From the NCBI RefSeq assembly GCF_000759345.1, contig NZ_JPZL01000002.1:496001-560000 (forward strand): a DNA stretch of 64,000 nt, in the 5' to 3' direction. The stretch's first letter is position 1. Each line of letters starts with the position of its first letter. Positions 1-8,883 of this stretch are shown here, piece after piece. The position numbers were made by a program, and so were the translations under genes. Origin of the DNA: Litchfieldella xinjiangensis (GTDB taxonomy: Bacteria > Pseudomonadota > Gammaproteobacteria > Pseudomonadales > Halomonadaceae). The notes below the pieces were generated by a model that was given only the letters and a program-made list of their open reading frames with translations, did not search any database and was not told the origin of the DNA.

Positions 1-249
1 AATGCGGCGCGCGTAGCGCAGGGGGTTGCGGGTATTGAATAGCCCATGCCAGGCAACCATCGCGGCAAACAGCGGGAAGGCGATGCGCCCGATCGATGAG
101 CCGGCCCAATCGAGCTCCCATGCCTGGGGAACCACGTAGCGGCTCAAGTGATCGACGGTCATGGTGAACAGGGCCAGCCATTGGCCCCAGCCGGTCCAGT
201 TCGAGGAGGGGCGGGACGAGGGGAGTGCGTCGATCGCCGGTGCGGTCAT
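1..249 (-). CDS. TraX-like membrane protein, N-terminal part
   Basis: The first 83 codons of a gene that runs off the left edge. The start is the ATG whose complement is at 247-249. The deduced protein has a short polar N-terminus, then WLALFTMTVDHLSRYVVP and a second segment GRIAFPLFAAMVAWHGLF followed by NTRNPLRYARRI. The order 'LDH-like' helix, G-R-I/L-A-F-P-L-F helix, then a T-x-N-P-x-x-Y-x-x-R loop is what I know from the TraX family of polytopic membrane proteins, first named for F-pilin acetylation but widespread on chromosomes as putative acyltransferases. It is divergent from the LysR gene at 379. No conjugation genes are visible, so a chromosomal role is more likely than pilin processing. 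The assignment rests on only 83 residues. Confidence 0.7.
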   Translation of the reverse strand, partial: MTAPAIDALPSSRPSSNWTGWGQWLALFTMTVDHLSRYVVPQAWELDWAGSSIGRIAFPLFAAMVAWHGLFNTRNPLRYARRI

Positions 250-378
250 CGTTACCTCCTGTTGTAAGCGATGGCGCGGCCATGATACTGGCTTCGGCGC
301 GCGCTGTGTACGCTTGCGATGCGGCATTCACGCATTGCGACAGACCTGTACGAGGGGGTCACTACCGGAGAGAAGAGA

Positions 379-1341
379 ATGCGCAACGGCTTCGGCTTCG
401 ATCTTCGCAGTCTGGAACTGTTCGTCGAAACGCTCGAGCGCGGTAGCCAGAGCGCTGCGGCACGCCATCTTGGCCTCAAGCAATCGACGGTCTCGCAGAG
501 CCTGGCCAACCTGGAACAGGGGCTCGGCGTGGTGCTGTTCCAGCGTCACTCCCGGCCGCTCGAGCCCACCAGTGCCGGCCGTTTCTTCTACGATCGTGCC
601 AAGCGCATGCTGGCCGAGGCGCGAACGACGCGACGCGAACTGGTTTCGGGTGCCTTCGGCCAGTTGCACCAGGTACGCATGGCGCTGGTTGACTCGCTGG
701 CAACGGCCGTAGGACAGCCGCTGATCGAGGTGATCAAGCGTCACACCAGCGATTACACCCTGACGACGGGACTCTCGCACATGCACGGTCATGCCCTGTT
801 GACGCGGCATGTGGATATCATCATTTCAGACGACCGCCTGGAGAACTACGACGGTCTCGAACGGCATGCCGTTCTCGGCGAGCCGTTCGTGCTGGTGGTG
901 CCGGGCGAATGGCACGGCCCGGTGGATAACCTGCGCTGGCTGGCTCGTCAGATGGATTTCGTGCGCTATACGCCGCAGTCGCTGATCGGGCAGACCATCG
1001 AGCGTCATCTGCGGCTCAACCGGCTCGAGCTGCCAGGGCGGCTGCATCTGGACAATACCTTCGCGGTGCTGCGTCTGGTCAGTGCCGGGGCGGGGTGGAC
1101 GATTACCACGCCGTTATGTCTTTACCAGGCGGGGCTGCAACAGCTCGGGGTGCGTGTGGCCCCGCTACCCACTGCACCGCTGCGGCGCGAATTGACCCTG
1201 GTGTCACGGCGCGACGAACTGGGCGGCCTCCCGGCCCAACTGGCCCGAGATAGCAGGCGCTTGCTGGCCCGGCACTTCCTGCAAGAGATACAGCATACCT
1301 GGCCCGACATCGCCGCCGAGCTCGACCTGCTCGCGTCGTGA
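379..1341 (+). CDS. LysR-family transcriptional regulator
   Basis: A 320-residue LysR regulator. Residues about 8-67 form the winged helix-turn-helix (SLELFVETLERGSQSAAARH, then STVSQSLANLE), followed by a linker helix and the effector-binding half. An in-frame ATG at 319 would add 20 residues, but ATG 379 has GGAGAG about 8 bases upstream and matches the usual LysR N-terminus, so I chose it. It lies directly upstream of, and co-oriented with, the TRAP/ligase/dehydrogenase gene set, with a perfect palindrome at 1391-1409 in the gap. The likely role, by inference, is control of that operon in response to its substrate. The effector cannot be read from sequence. Confidence 0.93.
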   Translation: MRNGFGFDLRSLELFVETLERGSQSAAARHLGLKQSTVSQSLANLEQGLGVVLFQRHSRPLEPTSAGRFFYDRAKRMLAEARTTRRELVSGAFGQLHQVRMALVDSLATAVGQPLIEVIKRHTSDYTLTTGLSHMHGHALLTRHVDIIISDDRLENYDGLERHAVLGEPFVLVVPGEWHGPVDNLRWLARQMDFVRYTPQSLIGQTIERHLRLNRLELPGRLHLDNTFAVLRLVSAGAGWTITTPLCLYQAGLQQLGVRVAPLPTAPLRRELTLVSRRDELGGLPAQLARDSRRLLARHFLQEIQHTWPDIAAELDLLAS

Positions 1342-1390
1342 GCGTGCCTTATTGGTGAAATGCCGTCATCGGCAGCGCTTTGATCGTGCA

Positions 1391-1409
1391 CTATCGATTT
1401 TATCGATAG
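1391..1409. promoter_or_regulatory. Palindromic candidate operator upstream of the TRAP operon
   Basis: Perfect inverted repeat CTATCGAT-TTT-ATCGATAG, between the LysR gene and the first TRAP gene. Within it TATCGATTTTATCGATA fits a LysR-type T-N11-A arrangement. A second inverted repeat, TCTTTGC (1434-1440) with GCAAAGA (1458-1464), follows. Binding by the adjacent LysR protein is an inference. Confidence 0.5.
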
Positions 1410-1508
1410 GCAGGGCGTCGCTGGCATCGATGGTCTTTGCGCTTTTGCCGATCCTCTGCAAAGACTGATTGAAATAACAAACGTCACGTGCCGGGGCGCA
1501 CCGATACG

Positions 1509-2036
1509 ATGCCAACAATAATCACCTGCTACGTACGCTGGGTAGACGCCTTCAACCGCCGGGTGGGGCGGATCATCATGTACCTGATCTTCGTGATGAT
1601 CGCCGTGCTGCTCTACTCCTCGATTTCCCGCACCGTCTTCGATGCGCCGCTGATCTGGGGCGTCGAGGTCTCGCAATTCCTGATGGCCGCCTACTTCATG
1701 CTGGGTGGGGCGTACTCGATGCAGATGGGCGCGCACGTGCGCATGGACCTGTTCTACTCGCGCTGGTCCGACCGGACCCGGGCGGGCGTCGACATCGCCA
1801 CCATCGTCCTGCTGTTCGTCTTCCTGGGGGCACTGCTCATGGGGGGCATCTCGAGTACCCAGTACGCCCTGAAGTATGGCGAGACGAGCTACACCTCCTG
1901 GGGGCCGCCCCTGGCGCCGATCAAGATCCTGATGACCTTCGGCGTGCTGCTCATGCTCCTGCAGAGCCTCTCGTCACTGTTCAAGGATATTGCCCGGCTG
2001 CGCGGCGTATCGCTCGGCGGGGAGATCTCGGAATGA
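1509..2036 (+). CDS. TRAP transporter small permease (DctQ type)
   Basis: 175 residues if it starts at ATG 1509; an in-frame GTG at 1488 would add seven residues and neither start has a strong ribosome site. Four hydrophobic helices are visible: residues about 17-37 (IIMYLIFVMIAVLLYSSI), 50-70, 90-110 (a run ending VLLFVFLGALLM), and 135-155. This is the DctQ topology. DctQ-type proteins bridge the large permease and the periplasmic receptor in the inner membrane of TRAP transporters. The stop overlaps the start of the large subunit by ATGA (2033-2036), a sign of translational coupling. It is the first gene of the operon after the palindromic operator. Confidence 0.9.
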   Translation: MPTIITCYVRWVDAFNRRVGRIIMYLIFVMIAVLLYSSISRTVFDAPLIWGVEVSQFLMAAYFMLGGAYSMQMGAHVRMDLFYSRWSDRTRAGVDIATIVLLFVFLGALLMGGISSTQYALKYGETSYTSWGPPLAPIKILMTFGVLLMLLQSLSSLFKDIARLRGVSLGGEISE

Positions 2037-3355
2037 GTTACGAGACGATCGCCCTGCTGATGTTCTCCTCGATGATGCTGTTGCTGCTGACCGGGCAGCG
2101 GGTATTCGGCGTGATCGGCTTCGTCGGTGCCGCTGCATCGCTGCTGTTATGGGGGCAAGGCGGGGTGGAAATGCCCTTCAGTGCCGCCATCCAGTTGATG
2201 AACTGGTACCCGCTGCTGACCCTGCCGCTGTTTATCTTCATGGGCTACATGCTTTCCGAGTCGGGGATTGCCAGCGAACTCTACGAGATGTTCCACGTGT
2301 GGATGGGGTCGCTGAAAGGCGGGCTGGCGGTGGGCACCATCGGCCTGATGGTGGTGGTGTCGGCCATGAACGGCTTGAGTGTGGCGGGCATGGCCATCGG
2401 TGCCACCATCGCCTTGCCGGAACTGCTGCGCCGGGGCTATGACAAGATCATGGTCACCGGGGTGATTCAGGCGGGCAGTTCGCTGGGGATACTGGTGCCG
2501 CCCAGTGTGGTGCTGGTGCTTTATGGCATGATCGCCCGCCAGCCGGTCAGTCAGCTATGGCTGGCCGGGGCGATCCCGGGGCTAATACTCGCGGCGCTGT
2601 TCGTGATCTATATCGTGATTCGCTGTCGCCTGCAGCCGCACCTGGGCCCGGCGCTGCCCGAGGAGGAGCGCCAGATCGGCCTGGGCGAGAAGCTCAAGCT
2701 GCTGCGGGCCGGCATCCTGCCGCTACTCATCTTCTTCTTCATGACCGGCCTGTTCCTGATGGGCGTCACCAGTCTGGTGGAAAGCTCGGCGGTGGGGGCG
2801 GTGGCGGCCACCCTGGCGGCCTTGGTCAAGCGTCGCCTGACCTGGGCGGTGATCGAAAGCACCGTACGCAAGACGCTGGGCATCAGTTGCATGTTCATGT
2901 GGATTATTCTTGCCGCGCTGTGCTTCGGGGCGGTGTTCGATGGCCTGGGTGCGGTGCGCGCCATCGAGAACATCTTCCTCGACCGCATCGGCATGAGCCC
3001 GTGGCAGATCCTGGTGATGATGCAGCTCTCCTACATCCTGCTCGGCATGTTTCTCGACGATACCGCCATGCTGGTCATCGTGGCGCCCTTGTATGTGCCG
3101 CTGGTCATCAGCCTGGGGTTCGATCCCATCTGGTATGGCGTGCTTTACACCATCACCGTTCAGATCGCCTACATGACGCCGCCGTTCGGCTACAACCTGT
3201 TCCTGATGCGCGCCATGGCGCCGCCCGAGATCTCGCTCGGCGATATCTACCGCAGCGTCTGGCCGTTCGTCGGCATCATGTTGATCGGCCTGGCGCTGAT
3301 CACGATCTTCCCGCAACTGGCGCTGTGGCTGCCGCAGCTCTACCGCGGTTACTGA
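2033..3355 (+). CDS. TRAP transporter large permease (DctM type)
   Basis: A 440-residue, very hydrophobic protein with about 12-13 membrane segments, the normal size for DctM. The diagnostic GILVPPS sequence lies near residues 152-158, in the repeated helical-hairpin region that forms the sodium and substrate path in this family. DctM-type subunits carry out Na+-coupled secondary uptake of organic acids or related small molecules from the binding protein. The gene overlaps the small permease by four bases and precedes the receptor gene by 82 bases. No substrate can be assigned from the permease alone. The downstream amine-type catabolic genes suggest a nitrogen-containing compound. Confidence 0.96.
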   Translation: MSYETIALLMFSSMMLLLLTGQRVFGVIGFVGAAASLLLWGQGGVEMPFSAAIQLMNWYPLLTLPLFIFMGYMLSESGIASELYEMFHVWMGSLKGGLAVGTIGLMVVVSAMNGLSVAGMAIGATIALPELLRRGYDKIMVTGVIQAGSSLGILVPPSVVLVLYGMIARQPVSQLWLAGAIPGLILAALFVIYIVIRCRLQPHLGPALPEEERQIGLGEKLKLLRAGILPLLIFFFMTGLFLMGVTSLVESSAVGAVAATLAALVKRRLTWAVIESTVRKTLGISCMFMWIILAALCFGAVFDGLGAVRAIENIFLDRIGMSPWQILVMMQLSYILLGMFLDDTAMLVIVAPLYVPLVISLGFDPIWYGVLYTITVQIAYMTPPFGYNLFLMRAMAPPEISLGDIYRSVWPFVGIMLIGLALITIFPQLALWLPQLYRGY

Positions 3356-3437
3356 GCCGCCCTGGAGGTTTTCACCCGAGCCGAAACCGATTGACCGACA
3401 CGTTGCTTCCAAGAACAAGCACAAGCAGGAGAGACTC

Positions 3438-4493
3438 ATGACCAATCGTCGCGATTTCCTCAAGAAGGCGGGCCTGGCCACCGCCGCCACCGTCGGGGCC
3501 ACCACCCTGTCGGCGCCCTACGTTCATGCACAGCGCAGTCCGATTCGCTGGCGCCTGCAGACCTATGCCGGGCCGGCCCTGGCCGAGCATGTCATCAAGC
3601 CTTCCATCGACGCCTTCAATAAGGCCGCCAACGGCGAGATGGAGATCGAACTCTATTACTCGGACCAGTTGGTGCCCACCGGCGAACTGTTCCGTGCCAT
3701 GCAGCGCGGCACCATTGATGCCGTGCAAAGCGATGACGACTCGATCAATGCCCCGGTCGACGTATCGGTATTCGGTGGCTACTTCCCGTTTGCCTCACGC
3801 TACAGCCTCGATGTGCCCACGCTGTTCAACCACTACGGCCTCAAGGAAATCTGGGAAGAAGCCTACGGCGAGGTGGAAGGCGTCACCTGGCTGGGATCGG
3901 GGGCATGGGACCCGTGCAACTTCGTTACACGCGACCCGATTCGCAGCCTGGACGATCTCAAAGGCAAGCGCGTGTTCACTTTCCCCACGGCGGGCCGTTT
4001 CCTCAGCCGCTTCGGCGTGGTGCCGGTGACTCTGCCGTGGGAGGACATCGAAGTCGCCATGCAAACCCGCGAACTCGATGGCATCGCCTGGGCGGGAATT
4101 ACCGAGGCCTACACGGTGGGCTGGGCGGATGTCAGCAACTACTACCTGACCAACAATATTTCCGGTGCCTGGTCGGGCTCGTACTTCGCCAATACCGAGC
4201 GCTGGAATGAGTTGCCCGAACACCTCAAGACGCTGTTCAAGCTCAGCATGGATAGCTCCCACTACTACCGGCAGCACTGGTACTGGTGGGGCGAGGCGCA
4301 CTACCGCACCAAGGGCGGCAAGCTGGAGCTGACCTCGATTCCCGAATCGGAGTGGCAGACCATCGAGGACGAGGCCTTGGCCTTCTGGGACGAGATCGCC
4401 CAGGAGAGCGAGCGCAGCGCCAAGGTCGTGCAGATCCTCAAGGATTATCGCGCCACCATGCAACAGGCGGGACCGCCGTACCGCTACTCCTGA
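3438..4493 (+). CDS. TRAP transporter substrate-binding protein (DctP type), Tat-exported
   Basis: 351 residues. The N-terminus reads MTNRRDFLKKAGLATAAT and then a hydrophobic stretch ending near APYVHAQ, a twin-arginine signal with R4-R5 and a likely cleavage after HAQ. Export in a folded state by Tat is typical of one DctP subgroup. The mature part shows the family pattern of an N-terminal lobe, then SLDDLKGKRVFTF near residues 175-187 leading into the ligand-gating region, and an aromatic-rich C-terminal portion (HWYWWGEAHY). The start has AGGAGA eight bases upstream. It delivers the ligand to the DctQM permease encoded just upstream. The ligand is unknown. Genes downstream point to an amine or amino alcohol rather than a dicarboxylate. 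Confidence 0.93.
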   Translation: MTNRRDFLKKAGLATAATVGATTLSAPYVHAQRSPIRWRLQTYAGPALAEHVIKPSIDAFNKAANGEMEIELYYSDQLVPTGELFRAMQRGTIDAVQSDDDSINAPVDVSVFGGYFPFASRYSLDVPTLFNHYGLKEIWEEAYGEVEGVTWLGSGAWDPCNFVTRDPIRSLDDLKGKRVFTFPTAGRFLSRFGVVPVTLPWEDIEVAMQTRELDGIAWAGITEAYTVGWADVSNYYLTNNISGAWSGSYFANTERWNELPEHLKTLFKLSMDSSHYYRQHWYWWGEAHYRTKGGKLELTSIPESEWQTIEDEALAFWDEIAQESERSAKVVQILKDYRATMQQAGPPYRYS

Positions 4494-4591
4494 GCGGACG
4501 GGCGACGCTCGTCTGGGCGCCATGTCAGATTAGAAGGCAGGCGAGAAGGCAGATGAGCGTCGGTTTACAGGCCAGTGGCGAGAGGCACTCC

Positions 4592-5971
4592 ATGAGTTCA
4601 CTGACAGCAAGAAAGATCACCGACATTGACCTGGCACGGCGGCTCGTCGAACAGCGTGGCCTGAGCCACGTCAAGGTGGGGGTATTCGATATCGATGGGG
4701 TCCTGCGCGGCAAGTACATGCAGCGCGACAAGTTCTTCCATGCCCTCGAGCATGGATTTTCGTTCTGCGATGTGGTGCTGGGCTGGGACAGCAAGGATGA
4801 GCTCTACGACAACGTCACCTACACCGGTTGGCATACCGGGTACCCCGATGCGCTGTTGCGTATCGTGCCCGAAAGTTGCCGTGACTTGACCTGCGAAGGC
4901 GACATGCTGCTGTTCCTGGCCGAATTCGATGGCCCGGCGGGTGAAATATGTCCGCGTCGCTTGCTGCAGCGGGTGCTCGCGCGGGGAGGCGAGATGGGCT
5001 TCAAGGTCTGCGGCTCGCTGGAATACGAATTCTTTCTCTTCCAGGAGACGCCCGAGTCGATCCGCGACAAGGGCTACCGCAACCTCAAGCCGTTGACGCC
5101 AGACATGATGGGCTACTCGATGCTGCGCAGTTCGGTCCACAGTGAGCTCTATCACGAGCTGCTGGCGCTCTCGGAAGCCATGGATTTCCCTATCGAGGGG
5201 CTACACACCGAGACCGGCCCCGGTGTGCTGGAAGCAGCCATTGCCGTGGACGATGCCCTGCCAGCCGCCGACAAGGGGGCGCTGTTCAAGGTCTTCACCA
5301 AGGTATGGGCCCAGCGGCGCGGCTTGATGGCCACCTTCATGGCCAAGTGGTCGCCGGACTATCCCGGCCAGAGCGGGCACATCCATCTCTCGCTGCGTCA
5401 TACCGACAGCGATACATCGGCCTTCTTCGACGCTGACAAGCCCTTCGGCATGAGCGATATCCAGCGCCATTTCGTCGCCGGCCAGCAGAAGCTTATGCCC
5501 GAATTCCTGTGCCTGTTCGCGCCGACCATCAACAGCTACACGCGGCTGATCCCGGGCTTCTGGGCGCCCACCGAGGCTACCTGGGGCGTGGAGAACCGCA
5601 CCACGGCGTTGCGGGTGATTCCCGGCAGCGACAAGTCGCAACGGGTCGAGTACCGGCTGGGAAGCGCCGATGCCAATCCCTACCTGGCCCTGTCAGCAGC
5701 CATCGGTGCGGGGCTTTACGGCATCGCGCATCGCCTGGAGCCCGATGAACCGGTCAAGGGCAACGCCTACGAACTCGATCACCCTGAACATCAATCGTTG
5801 CCACGAACGCTATGGGACGCCGCGCAGCGACTCAAGGCCTCCGAGGCGGCGCGGGAGCTATTCGGCGATGCCTTCGTCGAGCATTTCGCGGCGACGCGGG
5901 AATGGGAGGAGAGGCAGTTTAGAAAACATATAACGGATTGGGAGCTTGACCGGTACTTCGAAATTATTTGA
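4592..5971 (+). CDS. Glutamine synthetase family gamma-glutamyl-amine ligase
   Basis: 459 residues from ATG 4592 (GAGAGG 7 bases upstream). An in-frame ATG at 4553 with GAAGGC upstream would add 13 residues and is a real alternative. The fold is glutamine synthetase-like: SLEYEFFLF (142-150) carries metal-binding glutamates, LHTETGPGVLEAAI (204-217) more of them, GHIHLSL near 262 the ATP/glutamate site histidine, and WGVENRTTALR plus EYRLGSADANPY the C-terminal active site. Members of this subgroup (PuuA, GlnA3/GlnA4, IpuC) join glutamate to polyamines, ethanolamine or alkylamines with ATP. Lying between a transporter and two dehydrogenases, it most likely gamma-glutamylates an imported amine. 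It is shorter and more divergent than assimilatory GlnA, so ammonia assimilation is unlikely. Confidence 0.88.
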   Translation: MSSLTARKITDIDLARRLVEQRGLSHVKVGVFDIDGVLRGKYMQRDKFFHALEHGFSFCDVVLGWDSKDELYDNVTYTGWHTGYPDALLRIVPESCRDLTCEGDMLLFLAEFDGPAGEICPRRLLQRVLARGGEMGFKVCGSLEYEFFLFQETPESIRDKGYRNLKPLTPDMMGYSMLRSSVHSELYHELLALSEAMDFPIEGLHTETGPGVLEAAIAVDDALPAADKGALFKVFTKVWAQRRGLMATFMAKWSPDYPGQSGHIHLSLRHTDSDTSAFFDADKPFGMSDIQRHFVAGQQKLMPEFLCLFAPTINSYTRLIPGFWAPTEATWGVENRTTALRVIPGSDKSQRVEYRLGSADANPYLALSAAIGAGLYGIAHRLEPDEPVKGNAYELDHPEHQSLPRTLWDAAQRLKASEAARELFGDAFVEHFAATREWEERQFRKHITDWELDRYFEII

Positions 5972-6032
5972 GAAACAGGAATGCGCTGTTGCGCTCCTCA
6001 TCGCTCGGAGATGTCTAGTCGGGAGGGGTGTC

Positions 6033-6060
6033 TGTAGGAGCGCAATTCATTGCGCGATGA
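6033..6060 (+). repeat. REP-like palindromic unit 1
   Basis: TGTAGGAGCGCAA-TTCA-TTGCGCGAT: a GCGCAA/TTGCGC stem preceded by the TGTAGGA head, the layout of extragenic palindromes common in gammaproteobacteria. Confidence 0.8.
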
Positions 6061-6070
6061 GTGGCCCGGT

Positions 6071-6098
6071 CCATCGCGCAGCAAGCTGCGCTCCTACA
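6071..6098 (-). repeat. REP-like palindromic unit 2, inverted
   Basis: Read on the minus strand it begins TGTAGGAGCGCAG and ends GCGCGATGG, with stem GCGCAG/CTGCGC around the loop. It is in opposite orientation to units 1 and 3, giving a BIME-like head-to-tail arrangement. Confidence 0.75.
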
Positions 6099-6141
6099 CA
6101 CGCCAAGCGTCGAGCGGAGATGTCTAGTCGGGTGGTGTATT

Positions 6142-6169
6142 TGTAGGAGCGCAATTCATTGCGCGATCA
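6142..6169 (+). repeat. REP-like palindromic unit 3
   Basis: Identical to unit 1 over 26 of 28 bases. It ends 23 bases before the aldehyde dehydrogenase start, close enough to influence its translation if the stem forms in mRNA. Confidence 0.8.
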
Positions 6170-6192
6170 ATGGCTGAAAGAAAGGGGATGAC

Positions 6193-7578
6193 ATGGCCAT
6201 ACAAAAGACGATTTCGCCGGTCGACGGGTCGGTCTACGTCGAGCGGGAGCAGGCCGACCCGGAACGGGTCGAGGAAGCACTGGCGCGGGCCGTTGCGGCG
6301 CAGCGTGAATGGCGGGAAACGCCGCTCGCCGAGCGGGCGCGGCTGTGCTCGGCCATGGTCGATGCGTTCGTTGCGCGTCGCGACGAGCTTGCCGAGGAGT
6401 TGACTTGGCAAATGGGGCGGCCGACCGCCGTGGCGGGGGGTGAAATCGGCGGCTTCGAGGAGCGCTCGCGCGGCATGATCGCGCTGGCCGAGTCGGCGTT
6501 GGCCCCCATTACGCTACCCGACAAGCCGGGTTTCACCCGCTATATCACCCGGGAACCGTTGGGCGTGTCGTTCATCGTGGCACCGTGGAACTTTCCCTTC
6601 ATGACCGCGGTGAATGCCGTCGTGCCGGCGATCATGGCCGGCAACGCCGTGATCCTCAAGCACTCGGCGCAGACGCCGCTGTGTGCCGAGCGTATCCAGG
6701 AAGCGTTCGATGCCGTCGGTCTGCCGACAGGTGTTTTCCAGCATTTGCATCTCTCTCACTCCGCCACCGAAACGTTGATCCGTGACCCGCGTATCCAGCA
6801 TGTGTCCTTCACCGGATCGGTTGCGGGGGGTGCGATGGTCGAGCGCAATACGGCGGGGCGCTTCATCGCCACGGGGCTGGAACTGGGCGGCAAGGATCCC
6901 GCTTACATTCGCGCCGACGTGGATCTCGACGAGGCGGTGCCGGGCGTAATGGATGGCGCGTTCTTCAACTCGGGGCAGAGCTGTTGCGGAATCGAGCGCA
7001 TCTACGTGCATGCTGATATCGCCGAGGATTTCATCGCTCGTGCGGTGGCCTGGGTGAAACAGCTCACGCTTGGCAACCCCACCGACCCCGGCACCTCTCT
7101 AGGGCCCTTGGTGCGTCCCGCGGCGGCCGACTTCGTCCGCGGCCAGATCGAGGAGGCGGTGACGGCGGGGGCCAAGGCGTGGATCGACCCTGGCGACTAT
7201 CCGTTGTCGACGCCGGGCAGTGCCTATCTGGCCCCGCAGGTCCTGACCCAGGTCGATCACGGCATGCGCATCATGACCGAGGAGAGCTTCGGTCCGGTGG
7301 TGGGCATCATGACGGTGGATTCCGACGAGGAAGCCGTTCGGCTGATGAACGACAGTGCCTTCGGCCTGACCGCGGCCGTGTTCACGCGCGACCTGGCTAC
7401 CGGTGAGGCGCTGGCACGCCAGCTCGATGCGGGAACCGTATTCACCAACCGATGCGACTATCTCGATCCGGAACTTGCCTGGACCGGCGTCAAGCAGTCG
7501 GGGCGGGGCTGTTCGTTGTCCCGCATCGGTTACGAGACATTGACCCGGCCCAAGTCCTTTCACTTGAAGCACGCCTGA
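6193..7578 (+). CDS. NAD(P)-dependent aldehyde dehydrogenase
   Basis: 461 residues, near the lower end for the superfamily. Cofactor-binding APWNFPF is at 130-136, FTGSVAGG at 206-213, the general-base glutamate in LELGGKDP is E230, and the catalytic cysteine is C264 in NSGQSC, followed unusually by a second cysteine (C265). The EESFGPV region closes the fold. It oxidises an aldehyde to the acid in the cytoplasm. AAGGGG lies upstream of the ATG. In context, it would oxidise the (gamma-glutamyl) amino aldehyde made by the iron alcohol dehydrogenase encoded next, as PuuC does in the putrescine pathway. The exact substrate is not readable from sequence. Confidence 0.95.
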   Translation: MAIQKTISPVDGSVYVEREQADPERVEEALARAVAAQREWRETPLAERARLCSAMVDAFVARRDELAEELTWQMGRPTAVAGGEIGGFEERSRGMIALAESALAPITLPDKPGFTRYITREPLGVSFIVAPWNFPFMTAVNAVVPAIMAGNAVILKHSAQTPLCAERIQEAFDAVGLPTGVFQHLHLSHSATETLIRDPRIQHVSFTGSVAGGAMVERNTAGRFIATGLELGGKDPAYIRADVDLDEAVPGVMDGAFFNSGQSCCGIERIYVHADIAEDFIARAVAWVKQLTLGNPTDPGTSLGPLVRPAAADFVRGQIEEAVTAGAKAWIDPGDYPLSTPGSAYLAPQVLTQVDHGMRIMTEESFGPVVGIMTVDSDEEAVRLMNDSAFGLTAAVFTRDLATGEALARQLDAGTVFTNRCDYLDPELAWTGVKQSGRGCSLSRIGYETLTRPKSFHLKHA

Positions 7579-7627
7579 CAGGTCGTGCGCAAACGAATGA
7601 ACACTCGTGAATGCTCAGGAGACCCGC

Positions 7628-8809
7628 ATGAGCCTTGATATCAATCATTTCTCCACGGGCTGGAACTATCCGGCCCAGATCCTCACCGGGGCCGGGCGTA
7701 TCCGTGAGCTTCCCGGCGCCTGCCAGGCCCTAGGCATGAAAGCGCCGCTGCTGATCACCGACCCGGGGCTCGCCGGCTTGCCAATGGTCAGCGATATACG
7801 TGCGGCCTGCCATGAGGCTGGCCTGGCGATCGACGTATTCAGCGAGATCAAGGGCAACCCCACCGGCAAGAACGTACTCGATGGCGTGGCGGCCTTCCGC
7901 GAAGGCGGGCACGATGGCGTAATCGCTTTTGGGGGCGGTTCGGGACTCGACGCTGCCAAGGCCGTTGCGCTCATGGCTCACCAGCGCGAAGGGCTGTCGC
8001 TGTGGTCGCTGGAAGATATTGGCGACAACTGGAAGCATGCCGATGCCGCGGCCATCGTACCGGTCGTCGCCGTGCCCACCACGGCGGGGACCGGCTCGGA
8101 AGTGGGGCGGGCCTCGGTCATCACCGATGAAGTCGAGCACGTCAAGCGCATCATCTTTCACCCCGGCATGGTACCCAGCACGGTGATCCTCGATCCCGAG
8201 TTGACCGTTGGCCTACCCCCCAGTATCACGGCGTCTACGGGGATGGATGCGCTGTCGCACTGCCTGGAGGCCTGGTGTTCGCCCAATTACCATCCCATGG
8301 CCGAAGGCATTGCCGTGGAAGGCATGCGGCGCATCTGCCATTACTTGCCGCGGGCGTTCTTGCACGGTGACGACCTTGAGGCGCGCATGAACATGCTGGT
8401 TGCCTCGATGATGGGCGCGACTGCCTTCCAGCGTGGCCTGGGCGCCATGCATGCGCTGGCGCATCCGCTGGGGGCGCTCTACGATGCCCACCACGGCACG
8501 TTGAACGCGATCCTGATGCCCTATGTGCTCCGCGCCAACGAGTGCGCCATCGGCGAGCCCATGGTGCGCCTGGGCCGTTATCTGGACCTTCGCCAGCCAG
8601 GCACCGCAGCAGTCATCGACTGGGTGCTGGAGCTCAGGGAGCGGTTGGGGATTCCGCATACCCTGGCCGCGCTGGACATCGACACTCGCCAGGCCGAGAA
8701 GGTGGGGCAAATGGCCGTGGTGGACCCGTCGTCAGGTAGCAATCCGATCGCGTTCGATGCCCAGGCGTACCAGCGCATCTTCGTCAATGCGGTGGAAGGA
8801 CGGCTTTGA
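7628..8809 (+). CDS. Iron-containing alcohol dehydrogenase
   Basis: 393 residues from ATG 7628, which has AGGAG 7 bases upstream; an in-frame GTG at 7607 lacks such a site. The NAD-binding GGGSGLDAAK is at 102-111. The four expected Fe2+ ligands of the group III (FucO/GbsB-like) family are present with family spacing: D207 and H211 in GMDALSH, H275 in the GAMHALAH segment, and H289 in DAHHG. The enzyme interconverts an alcohol and an aldehyde. It sits between the aldehyde dehydrogenase and the amidotransferase, which suggests that the operon's substrate carries a hydroxyl group, for example an alkanolamine. That reading is inference. Confidence 0.95.
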   Translation: MSLDINHFSTGWNYPAQILTGAGRIRELPGACQALGMKAPLLITDPGLAGLPMVSDIRAACHEAGLAIDVFSEIKGNPTGKNVLDGVAAFREGGHDGVIAFGGGSGLDAAKAVALMAHQREGLSLWSLEDIGDNWKHADAAAIVPVVAVPTTAGTGSEVGRASVITDEVEHVKRIIFHPGMVPSTVILDPELTVGLPPSITASTGMDALSHCLEAWCSPNYHPMAEGIAVEGMRRICHYLPRAFLHGDDLEARMNMLVASMMGATAFQRGLGAMHALAHPLGALYDAHHGTLNAILMPYVLRANECAIGEPMVRLGRYLDLRQPGTAAVIDWVLELRERLGIPHTLAALDIDTRQAEKVGQMAVVDPSSGSNPIAFDAQAYQRIFVNAVEGRL

Positions 8810-8883
8810 CTCGACTGTGAGGATTGAGAGAATCGTCGCGCTTCATATCCCTATGCCATCAAGGAACCTCAAGAGGAGCGCCA

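Larger units (their letters stand above)
6006..6167. repeat. Tandem 53-base near-identical direct repeats containing REP-like palindromes
   Basis: Two copies, 6006-6058 and 6115-6167, begin CGGAGATGTCTAGTCGGG and end at TTGCGCGAT. They differ at only a few positions in the middle and are 109 bases apart. Each contains one REP-like unit, and an inverted unit lies between them. The array sits between the ligase and the aldehyde dehydrogenase. It may act as an mRNA stem-loop or protein-binding cluster within the operon. Confidence 0.85.
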
